Origin: Candidatus Thiodiazotropha sp. (ex Gloverina cf. vestifex)
Lineage (GTDB): Bacteria; Pseudomonadota; Gammaproteobacteria; Chromatiales; Chromatiaceae
Reading direction: 5' to 3'
DNA length: 7,270 bases
NCBI GenBank assembly: GCA_025656435.1
Contig: JAHXHT010000120.1
Location: forward strand, 1-7,270
The notes under the pieces were generated by a model, which saw nothing but the letters and a program-made list of their open reading frames with translations, was not told the origin of the DNA and made no database searches. Each line of letters starts with the position of its first letter. The stretch's first letter is position 1. The position numbers were made by a program, and so were the translations under genes. Below, one piece after another: positions 1 to 6,130 of the stretch.

Positions 1-1
1 T

Positions 2-559
2 CGGGGCATAACGGCTGTCGCGTTGGCGAGTCGATTTTGGGGACTCGGATGTCCCAAAATCTTTCACGAGGTAGCGACACGCTTGATCGAATGGGAAGGG
101 CAGGCGCTACTGGAGATATTACCAGCGCGTATCCCTGATCTCTATCTGGGTGAACCGTTGTTGGTGGTCGTAAAAAGCGAAAGCCTCGATGGGGAGGTGC
201 TGATTCAGGGTGACCGGGATGGTACTGTCTGGCGACACCGTGTCGACTGGCCGTCCAAGACGACACAAGAGGGGCTACACAAGTTGTGGGCTCGACAGCA
301 GATCAAGGCACTGATGTCGTCGACTGTGGACGGAGAGTCGGTAGAAGTGAGGCGTCAGCAGGTACTCCAGCTGGCGCTCAGACATCAGCTTGTCTCCGCC
401 TACACCAGCCTGATTGCTGTTGAACGGCAACCAGTACGTCCCCTGTCGGCGCCGCTCAAGGGGGGACCCATACCGCTCAATCTGCCCGTGGGTTGGGATG
501 CGATCATGTCTTTGGTTCTCTGCCGCAGACGGCGACCTATGGGCCACTGTCACTGCTGA
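2..559 (+). CDS. Marine proteobacterial sortase target protein, C-terminal part, frame-disrupted
   Basis: This is the 3' portion of a gene that enters from the left edge; the frame is open from base 2, and the TTG at 23 is probably not the real start. The segment reading EILPARIPDLYLGEPLLVV, followed by beta-rich sequence, then VSAYTSLIAVERQPVRP and NLPVGWD, matches my knowledge of the C-terminal region of VIT/VWA-domain proteins that are dedicated substrates of class GN sortases. The VIT and VWA domains themselves would lie upstream of the window. After about base 500 the frame turns into an implausible Cys/Arg-rich tail and stops at 557-559, whereas the expected sorting signal is found in the -1 frame. 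A missing base near 500-504 (restoring a GWDADHVFG-like reading) explains this best. Residues before about base 75 fit the family poorly, so a second frame error is possible there. Whether this is a real pseudogene, a sequencing error or a recoding event cannot be told from one sequence. Confidence 0.75.
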   Translation, partial: RGITAVALASRFWGLGCPKIFHEVATRLIEWEGQALLEILPARIPDLYLGEPLLVVVKSESLDGEVLIQGDRDGTVWRHRVDWPSKTTQEGLHKLWARQQIKALMSSTVDGESVEVRRQQVLQLALRHQLVSAYTSLIAVERQPVRPLSAPLKGGPIPLNLPVGWDAIMSLVLCRRRRPMGHCHC

Positions 560-615
560 CAGGTCTTTTTCTCATGTTGGCGGCACTCTGGTTACACCGT
601 CGGAAAGCCTCATGA
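502..615 (+). other. Displaced sortase sorting signal and membrane anchor (LPQTAT)
   Basis: Read in the frame starting at 502, this stretch gives DHVFGS, then LPQTAT at 520-537, then a hydrophobic helix (GPLSLLTGLFLMLAALWL) and the basic tail HRRKAS, ending at TGA 613-615. This is the classical tripartite cell-wall sorting signal in its proteobacterial form, with TAT where Gram-positive signals have TG. It is one frame (-1) away from the upstream coding sequence, so as written the mature target would lack its sortase recognition site and anchor. The frame has a stop at 421-423, so the switch must fall between 424 and about 510. Intact coding character in this tail implies that the disruption is recent or an artefact. 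Confidence 0.85.
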
Positions 616-1199
616 GGCGCTGGGCCACCCTGTCACTGTTTTTACTTGCCTGCGCGTGTGTGTGGCAGGGGGTGTGGATTGAAGCCAAGGCCTGGCTTGC
701 CCAAGGGCTGATCAGCAATGCTTGGGTACAGAGTGATTCTGCAGACGATCGCATCCCTCCCTGGTCCTGGGCGGATACCTGGCCTGTGGCGAGACTGGTG
801 GTGCCTCGCCTGGATGTGCAACGCATCGTCCTGGCCGGAGTCAGTGGGAGGACACTGGCATTTGGACCGGGTTGGGTGGAGCAGACAGCACTACCCGGCA
901 AGGACGGTCGCGTGATGATTGCCGGCCATCGGGATACGCACTTCCGTTTTCTCAAGGATCTCGTCTCCGGCGATCGACTGGTGGTGCAAAATGCTGACTC
1001 GGATGAGGTGAGCTATTGGGTGACGGAGGTGGCTGTGGTGAATGAGACTGCCGGATGGTTGATGGGGCCGTCCACAGTCAGTGAACTGGTGCTTGTCACC
1101 TGTTACCCCTTCGATTCGATGATACCCGGTGGTGATCTTCGTTATATTGTCAGGGCACAGGCGGAAGCCGTTTTTCCGCAGGGAGAGAAATCGGGTTAG
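612..1199 (+). CDS. Class GN (marine proteobacterial) sortase
   Basis: This is a 195-residue transpeptidase of the sortase superfamily, expected to be anchored in the inner membrane with its catalytic domain in the periplasm. It should cleave the LPQTAT-type signal of the target encoded just upstream. Residues 5-24 form an N-terminal hydrophobic segment. The catalytic triad is visible: His106 in IAGHRDTHF, Cys164 in LVTCYPF and Arg177 in GGDLRY. The TCYPF context is typical of the class GN subgroup, and the length is normal for it. I chose ATG 612 over the longer frame open from 414 because it lies just before the hydrophobic anchor and overlaps the restored target stop (TGA 613-615) in an ATGA junction, suggesting translational coupling; no strong ribosome binding site precedes it. 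The next gene begins 23 bases after its stop. The residue it joins the substrate to in Gram-negative cells is not established by the sequence. Confidence 0.93.
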   Translation: MRRWATLSLFLLACACVWQGVWIEAKAWLAQGLISNAWVQSDSADDRIPPWSWADTWPVARLVVPRLDVQRIVLAGVSGRTLAFGPGWVEQTALPGKDGRVMIAGHRDTHFRFLKDLVSGDRLVVQNADSDEVSYWVTEVAVVNETAGWLMGPSTVSELVLVTCYPFDSMIPGGDLRYIVRAQAEAVFPQGEKSG

Positions 1200-1222
1200 A
1201 ATCAACCAATGCTTACTACTCA

Positions 1223-1948
1223 ATGGTTGTAATGAAGCCCATTTGGATATTCCGACATCTCGTTTGTCACCACCCTGGCTATCTGGGGGAGTTTTTGCAA
1301 CAGCGGGGCGTTCCCTGGCAGCTGGTCTGTATCGATCAGGATCACCCTATCCCTCAAAGTACCGATGATGTTTCTGCGCTGGTGTTCATGGGAGCGGGTG
1401 TCAGTGTGAACGATGATCCACCCTGGGTGGAAGGGGAGTTGCAGCTGATTCGCAAGGCCTTTGAAGTTGACCTTCCTGTGATGGGCATCTGCTTTGGTGC
1501 ACAGCTGATGAGCAAGGCACTGGACGGCACCATCAGTCGTGGCGAAGGGATGGAGATTGGTTGGCACCCCTTACAGAAGGTTGGAGAGGATTCGGATGGT
1601 TGGCTAGAAGGCCTACCGCATCATTTTGATGCCTTCCACTGGCATGCTGATACCTTCACTTTACCGCAGTCGAACCGACACATCCTAAGTAGCGCCTGTT
1701 TTCCTCATCAGGGTTTTGTTATGGGTGATCATATCGGTCTGCAGTTTCACTTGGAAATGACCCGTGAAATGATCGAACACTGGATCGAACGCTATGGCAG
1801 TGATCTACTGCTTGATTCGGCGTGTGGCCAGTCAGCGGAATCGATACTGACAGATCTGGATACAAGGCTTGAACGCCTGCACGAAGTCTCTGATCTGATC
1901 TACGGCAACTGGGTAGAACGTGTTGTGTCACGTGAGAAAGTGAAATGA
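1223..1948 (+). CDS. Class I glutamine amidotransferase-like protein
   Basis: This is a 241-residue stand-alone class I glutamine amidotransferase-fold protein, similar to the GMP synthase amidotransferase domain and YfeJ-type proteins. The nucleophile elbow is GICFGAQLM with Cys90, and the histidine and glutamate of the triad are His176 and Glu178 in LQFHLEMT. The family normally hydrolyses glutamine and passes ammonia to a partner synthetase; no synthetase domain is fused here and none is nearby, so the true substrate is unknown. Some relatives act instead on gamma-glutamyl compounds. No signal peptide or membrane segment is visible, so it should be cytoplasmic. The start may be ATG 1223 or ATG 1232; the shorter form, beginning MKPIWIFRH, resembles the usual N-terminus of the family, and neither has a strong ribosome binding site. 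It sits 23 bases after the sortase gene and overlaps the next gene by ATGA, indicating co-transcription, although a functional link to sorting is not evident. Confidence 0.88.
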   Translation: MVVMKPIWIFRHLVCHHPGYLGEFLQQRGVPWQLVCIDQDHPIPQSTDDVSALVFMGAGVSVNDDPPWVEGELQLIRKAFEVDLPVMGICFGAQLMSKALDGTISRGEGMEIGWHPLQKVGEDSDGWLEGLPHHFDAFHWHADTFTLPQSNRHILSSACFPHQGFVMGDHIGLQFHLEMTREMIEHWIERYGSDLLLDSACGQSAESILTDLDTRLERLHEVSDLIYGNWVERVVSREKVK

Positions 1949-2676
1949 AGATCGTCTTGGCGCTCCTGCTGTTCTGTCTCTGGTCCACCACTGCGGTTGC
2001 ATCGCAGGATGAGGTGGAGTCGATGTTGCAACGTATCGGGGATGAGGTCGAGCCTCGATTGATTGAGCGTTTCGAGCAGGCCATGGTCACCTATCCTCCC
2101 GAAAGGATCCAGCTCATTGCACTCAAGCAGAGCCGGCGTTTGGAACTTTGGGCCTATGACGGCAGTCGCTGGCAGTTTGTCCACGACTATCCCATATTTG
2201 CTGCCAGTGGTGAGGTGGGTCCCAAATTAAGAGAGGGTGACAAACAGGTCCCTGAAGGTTTTTATCGTATCACCGAACTCAATCCCAACAGCCACTTTCA
2301 TCTCTCCATGAAACTCAACTATCCGAACAGTTTTGATTGGTTGCAGGCTGCCAAAGAGGGAAGGTCACAACCTGGTTCGAATATCTTCATTCATGGCAGT
2401 GCCTGGTCGGCGGGCTGTTTGGCTGTAGGTAATCGATACGTGGAAGAGTTGTTTTATCTGGTTGGTAAGGTGGGTATCGAAGAGGCAGATGTATTGATTG
2501 CACCTTATGATTTTCGCAACAGGGAAATCAAGCTGGATGATGCCAAACCTGACTGGGTGCATAAACTCTACACATATTTGAATTTACGATTGGCAGATTT
2601 TCCGCTTTCGGAAAAATCGGTATCCTGTGCATTTGGTTGTGGTGTGGCTGGTAGTAATCACCGTGGTGCAAATTAA
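1945..2676 (+). CDS. Secreted YafK/DpaA-like L,D-transpeptidase (YkuD-fold) family enzyme
   Basis: This 243-residue protein has a Sec signal peptide (hydrophobic residues 3-13, probable cleavage after AVA or VAS near residue 19-20) and acts in the periplasm. The catalytic domain spans about residues 54-192. It contains the YkuD-type active site with His150 and Cys158 in IHGSAWSAGCLAVG. Landmarks shared with E. coli YafK include SGEVGPKLREGD, VPEGFYRI, YPNSFD and a similar overall length (YafK is about 246 residues). YafK (also called DpaA or LdtF) hydrolyses the bond between Braun lipoprotein and meso-diaminopimelate rather than making cross-links, so this protein may be a hydrolase on protein-peptidoglycan links; a transpeptidase role is the alternative. 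The start is supported by an AG-rich ribosome binding site (GAGAAAG, 1934-1940) and a 4-base overlap with the preceding amidotransferase gene. It is the last gene of the apparent sortase operon. Residues 193-243 lie outside the catalytic domain and I do not recognise them. Confidence 0.88.
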   Translation: MKIVLALLLFCLWSTTAVASQDEVESMLQRIGDEVEPRLIERFEQAMVTYPPERIQLIALKQSRRLELWAYDGSRWQFVHDYPIFAASGEVGPKLREGDKQVPEGFYRITELNPNSHFHLSMKLNYPNSFDWLQAAKEGRSQPGSNIFIHGSAWSAGCLAVGNRYVEELFYLVGKVGIEEADVLIAPYDFRNREIKLDDAKPDWVHKLYTYLNLRLADFPLSEKSVSCAFGCGVAGSNHRGAN

Positions 2677-2700
2677 GTTTTTTTGTTAACGGCTATTTAT

Positions 2701-2740
2701 AAGGTCTTGTCTCACTGGTTGCTGCGTGAGACAAGACCTT
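2701..2740. terminator. Perfect 15-bp inverted repeat between convergent genes, probable bidirectional terminator
   Basis: AAGGTCTTGTCTCAC (2701-2715) is exactly complementary to GTGAGACAAGACCTT (2726-2740) across a 10-base loop. It lies between the stop of the YafK-like gene (2676) and the stop of the convergent cytochrome gene (2765), where a shared terminator is expected. Neither side is followed by a good T tract (the plus strand continues TACATGCGG); a run of seven T (2678-2684) precedes the stem. The structure is certain, while intrinsic terminator activity is inferred from position. Confidence 0.6.
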
Positions 2741-2764
2741 TACATGCGGTAAGTTACGGTAGAC

Positions 2765-3448
2765 TTATTTCAGATTGGCAAGATAGGTGGAAACTGCTTC
2801 GATATCATGATCGCTGAGTCGAATGGCAACACCGGTCATCCAGATATTGGTGCGTTTACCGGTACGGTCTCTGAATTCCTTCAACATTTTTACCACGTAG
2901 TCATAACGCTGACCGGCGAGTCTGGCATAACCTTCCTGCCCACGACCATCCTGTCCATGACAGGAGACGCAAACCTCCTTAAATAGCTTCTCTCCCTCTT
3001 GCAGCAACGCCGCATTGCCACCACCCGATGAAAGCATTTTCATTTCGGAGTAGTAGAGAGCAATTTTGATTTTGTCTTCCTCGGAAAAGGTTTTAGCGAG
3101 ACTACTCATCAAGTATTCGTTGCGCCTGCCATCGCCAAAGCGTTGAAACTGATCGACAATATAAACGGGGTTCTGCCCAGCCAGGTTGGGTGTCAGAGGT
3201 CTAATTGCCAATCCATCCTTACCATGACAAGTGTTGCATAGCACGGTCCGGTCACGGCCCTCCCGGATCATTTTTTTGTGTAGTGCAGGATCTTTGGTAA
3301 TCGTTGCAATGCGCTGTTCAAGGGCCGATCGGAGAGATAAGTCTTCCTCCATAGCGGATGCCATCGTCGGTGACGTGGTTAAAGTACTGACGGAAGCAAT
3401 GATGAGCAGCAACAACCCGGGGTGCTTGAATAAATCCATATTTAGCAT
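2765..3448 (-). CDS. Diheme c-type cytochrome, cytochrome c4-like
   Basis: This 227-residue periplasmic electron carrier has an N-terminal signal (hydrophobic residues 11-20, cleavage likely after ...TMASA near residue 32). It has two tandem c-type heme domains with CNTCH at 71-75 and CVSCH at 160-164. Each domain has a plausible distal methionine: Met114 in NEYLMSSLA and Met204 in NIWMTGVA. The G-QNP-YI-DQ-Q-F-DG-R pattern after the first heme and the two-domain duplication are typical of cytochrome c4, which passes electrons to terminal oxidases or related reductases in gammaproteobacteria; the actual partner is not encoded here. Translation could begin at ATG 3448 or at the in-frame ATG 3439, and neither has a clear ribosome binding site. 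It converges with the sortase operon and diverges from mrcB, so it is probably a single-gene transcript. It could also be annotated simply as a class I cytochrome c. Confidence 0.92.
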   Translation of the reverse strand: MLNMDLFKHPGLLLLIIASVSTLTTSPTMASAMEEDLSLRSALEQRIATITKDPALHKKMIREGRDRTVLCNTCHGKDGLAIRPLTPNLAGQNPVYIVDQFQRFGDGRRNEYLMSSLAKTFSEEDKIKIALYYSEMKMLSSGGGNAALLQEGEKLFKEVCVSCHGQDGRGQEGYARLAGQRYDYVVKMLKEFRDRTGKRTNIWMTGVAIRLSDHDIEAVSTYLANLK

Positions 3449-3664
3449 TTTTTATTTCAACTCACTGTTTAAAATTGATTTAATAGGCTTGCTATCGGCA
3501 GGGATATCTGAGACTTGATTCACAATTCAGCGTTTAGGCATTTAATGCCTGAGCGGCATATCACATCAAATTACCTGATGGGAATGCACCGCTTTCTGTG
3601 TTTCTGTCTTTGTTCGGCGAATCCGGTAAGCTAACGCCATTTTAGGTGATCCGACAGTAATCTG
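3449..3664. promoter_or_regulatory. Divergent intergenic region carrying the promoters of the cytochrome and mrcB genes
   Basis: This 216-base region separates two divergently transcribed genes, so both promoters should lie here, but I cannot point to a convincing -35/-10 pair for either. It contains two short dyads: AGGCAT-TTA-ATGCCT (3536-3550, perfect 6-bp arms) and CATCA/TGATG (3564-3568 and 3576-3580). Either might be an operator, but both are short enough to occur by chance. Confidence 0.4.
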
Positions 3665-5986
3665 ATGGCAGTAAAAAGGTCAAGACGACGTTCGAAATCG
3701 AGAAGGGGCGGTTTTACTCATTGGCGGCGTTGGATGCTGCTGACGGTTACCGCTTTATTGCTTGCGGGCATTCTGTATACCCTTTATCTGGATGGTATCG
3801 TTCAATCCCGCTTTGAAGGACAGCGTTGGGCAATACCGGCGAAAGTCTATGGTCGATCTATGGCACTTTTTCCCGCTGCGACCATCAGCCGGGAACAACT
3901 TAGGCAGACGCTGGACGGTTTAGGTTACCGCCGTGTCGCACATCCGGACCTAGCGGGCAGTTACTCTGCCAATAAGAACCGGTTTCTGCTGCGTACCCGG
4001 TCTTTCCAATTTACCGATATGGTGCGCGATTCCGACTATCTCGAAGTGGTATTCGGGCAGCAATCCATTGAGCTGTTGAGGCGGGCCGGGAATGGGGATC
4101 CAGTGGGGCACTATAGACTCGAACCCCGGCTGATCGGCAGTTTGACCTCGGCCCATGGTGAAGACCGTATTCTGTTGAAGCGTGAGGCATTGCCTGATCT
4201 GCTTGTGTCGGCTCTGATCACGGTAGAGGACCGGGATTACTTCCACCACTTGGGGGTGGATCCCGTTGCGATCGGCAGGGCGCTGTGGGCCAATATCCGT
4301 GCAACGCGGGTCGTGCAGGGAGGCAGTACCCTGACCCAGCAGTTGGTGAAAAACTTCTTCCTTACGGCTGAGCGAACCTTATGGCGGAAATTTAATGAAG
4401 CCTTGATGGCCCTCATTCTTGAGTATCGATACAACAAGGATGAGATCCTCGAGGCTTATGCCAATGAGGTATATCTGGGGCAGTCAGGTGGTAAGGCTAT
4501 CCATGGTTTCGCCTTGGCGAGCCGCTTCTATTTCAACCGTCCCCTGCATGAGCTTGATCTCTCACGGACAGCCCTTTTGGTGGCGTTGGTCAGGGGCCCA
4601 TCGGCCTATGATCCCAGGCACTATCCAGAGCGTACACTCAAACGCAGGAATCTGGTGCTTGAGCTGATGGCAGAGCAGGGCATTATTGATCAAGCGATGG
4701 CAAATCAGGCCAAAACCCGTGAACTTGGTATAGAAGAGGGCAGTCTACAGGCCTCTGGAACACCGGCCTTCATGGATCTGATAAGGCGTCAGTTGCGACG
4801 CGACTATCGGGAAGAGGACCTCAATGCCGAGGGATTGCGCATCTTCTCCACCCTTGATCCCTGGGTTCAGTGGCAAGCCGAAGAAGGACTTTCACTGCAG
4901 CTGAAAACGTTGGAGAAGGCACGAAAATTACCTGCAGGCACACTGCAAGGCGCACTGACGCTGGCGGAGGTGGAGACCGGTGAGGTCATGGCGTTGGTCG
5001 GTGATCGGAATCCCCGTTTTGCCGGATTCAACCGGGCCTTGGATGCATTGCGTCCTGTCGGGTCTTTGATCAAGCCGGTGGTCTATCTCACTGCGCTCTC
5101 CCAACCCGGCCGCTATCAGCTGATGAGTGAGTTGGAGGATAAGCCGATCCGTATGCAGGGGGCCAATGGAGAAATCTGGCAGCCTGGGAACTACGATAAT
5201 CAGTATCACGGTAAAATCAGGCTGCAGCAGGGCCTCATTCAGTCTCATAATCTCGCCACGGTTAGGCTGGGTCTTGATGTCGGATTGGATTCAGTAATCA
5301 ACAATCTCAGGGCGACAGGTATTCGTCGGCCACTGGATCCTTATCCCTCTCTGCTTTTAGGGGCTGTTTCGCTTTCGCCACTGGAGATGACCCAGATGTA
5401 CCAGACCCTGGCCAATGGGGGGTATTCGGCCACGTTGAAAGCTATCCGCGAGGTGACCGATGCTACTGGCAAGCCACTTTCCCGCTATCCTCTGGCAGTC
5501 AAACCTGCGGTGGATGCTAGGGCGGTCTTTCTCCTGCGACATGCGCTTCAGGAAGTGACGCACACTGGTACGGCCAAAGCCTTGCAATGGCTACTGCCAG
5601 CCGGGGTTGAGGTGGCGGGTAAGACGGGAACCACTGATAAATTGAGAGACAGTTGGTTTGCCGGTTTTGACCGGCGACGGGTTGGCGTTGTGTGGGTTGG
5701 CCGTGACGACAATGGCCCCATGGGTCTGAGTGGGTCGGCTGGCGCCATGCGTGTATGGGCTGACCTGATGGGACGTATTGGCGTGAATTCACTTGATGAT
5801 CGTATGCCGGTCGGCGTTGAGATGGTTGAGGTGGATCCCGTCACGGGTCTGCTTGGTGAAGGATGTAAAAATGCCCAGAGTACGCCCTTTATTAGCGGCA
5901 GTGCACCGAAGGCCGCAGCACGCTGTGCCCGCCAAAACTCCATGATGGATGAGGGCTTACAATGGTTGCAGCAGCTACTCGATTGA
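3665..5986 (+). CDS. mrcB: Bifunctional penicillin-binding protein 1b (class A PBP: glycosyltransferase and transpeptidase)
   Basis: This 773-residue inner-membrane enzyme polymerises lipid II into glycan strands and cross-links the peptides in the periplasm. Order of parts: a basic cytoplasmic tail (KRSRRRSKSRR, residues 4-14); one membrane helix at about 24-42; a UB2H-like regulatory domain at about 60-150, which in E. coli PBP1b binds the lipoprotein activator LpoB; a GT51 domain at about 165-345 with catalytic Glu188 in VEDRDYF, the QGGSTLTQQLVKN motif at 218-230 and YANEVYLGQ with Glu268; and a transpeptidase domain at about 425-705 with SLIK (nucleophile Ser467, Lys470), SHN (527-529) and KTGT (653-656). 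Two cysteines near the C-terminus, Cys734 and Cys754, could form a disulfide. The UB2H-like region favours PBP1b over PBP1a or PBP1c. ATG 3665 follows an in-frame stop at 3647-3649; the ribosome binding site is weak. It appears to be transcribed alone. Confidence 0.96.
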   Translation: MAVKRSRRRSKSRRGGFTHWRRWMLLTVTALLLAGILYTLYLDGIVQSRFEGQRWAIPAKVYGRSMALFPAATISREQLRQTLDGLGYRRVAHPDLAGSYSANKNRFLLRTRSFQFTDMVRDSDYLEVVFGQQSIELLRRAGNGDPVGHYRLEPRLIGSLTSAHGEDRILLKREALPDLLVSALITVEDRDYFHHLGVDPVAIGRALWANIRATRVVQGGSTLTQQLVKNFFLTAERTLWRKFNEALMALILEYRYNKDEILEAYANEVYLGQSGGKAIHGFALASRFYFNRPLHELDLSRTALLVALVRGPSAYDPRHYPERTLKRRNLVLELMAEQGIIDQAMANQAKTRELGIEEGSLQASGTPAFMDLIRRQLRRDYREEDLNAEGLRIFSTLDPWVQWQAEEGLSLQLKTLEKARKLPAGTLQGALTLAEVETGEVMALVGDRNPRFAGFNRALDALRPVGSLIKPVVYLTALSQPGRYQLMSELEDKPIRMQGANGEIWQPGNYDNQYHGKIRLQQGLIQSHNLATVRLGLDVGLDSVINNLRATGIRRPLDPYPSLLLGAVSLSPLEMTQMYQTLANGGYSATLKAIREVTDATGKPLSRYPLAVKPAVDARAVFLLRHALQEVTHTGTAKALQWLLPAGVEVAGKTGTTDKLRDSWFAGFDRRRVGVVWVGRDDNGPMGLSGSAGAMRVWADLMGRIGVNSLDDRMPVGVEMVEVDPVTGLLGEGCKNAQSTPFISGSAPKAAARCARQNSMMDEGLQWLQQLLD

Positions 5987-6130
5987 TTGTGAAATTTTGT
6001 CTCTGCCGGTAGGCCCTGCTAAAGGGGGCCAGCTCCTGGCCGCTAAGATAGAGCTAGGACACCAACTTCAGACGTATGGTATGGATGATGGTTGGTGTGT
6101 CTGTTGCAGGGATAATAGATTGCAGACCAA
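5987..6130 (+). other. Intergenic region between mrcB and the PilZ gene, with a small hairpin
   Basis: This 144-base gap contains a hairpin GGCCAG-CTC-CTGGCC (6027-6041) and an overlapping alternative pairing GGCCC (6012-6016) with GGGCC (6026-6030). There is no T tract after it, so a classical intrinsic terminator is not supported. A promoter for the downstream gene might lie in 6040-6120, but no clear consensus elements are visible. Confidence 0.35.

Noticed and set aside
414..611. Longer sortase reading with a start at 414
   Set aside because: It overlaps the target gene, adds a low-complexity Arg/Ser/Trp-rich extension before the membrane anchor, and ignores the ATGA junction at 612.
572..955. 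Minus-strand open frame opposite the sortase
   Set aside because: It lies antisense to a well-supported gene, has no recognisable domain, and shows Ser/Thr/Arg-rich shadow composition.
3536..3550. AGGCAT-TTA-ATGCCT dyad as a defined regulator binding site
   Set aside because: The arms are 6 bp, match no operator I can name with confidence, and there is no second copy in the intergenic region.
5548..5943. Long minus-strand frame opposite the mrcB transpeptidase domain
   Set aside because: It is fully antisense to conserved PBP1b motifs, with a repetitive Pro/Ser/Thr/Arg composition typical of a shadow frame.
6027..6041. GGCCAG-CTC-CTGGCC hairpin as a terminator for mrcB
   Set aside because: The stem is only 6 bp and is followed by GCTAAGATA rather than a T run, so it is kept as a structural note only.
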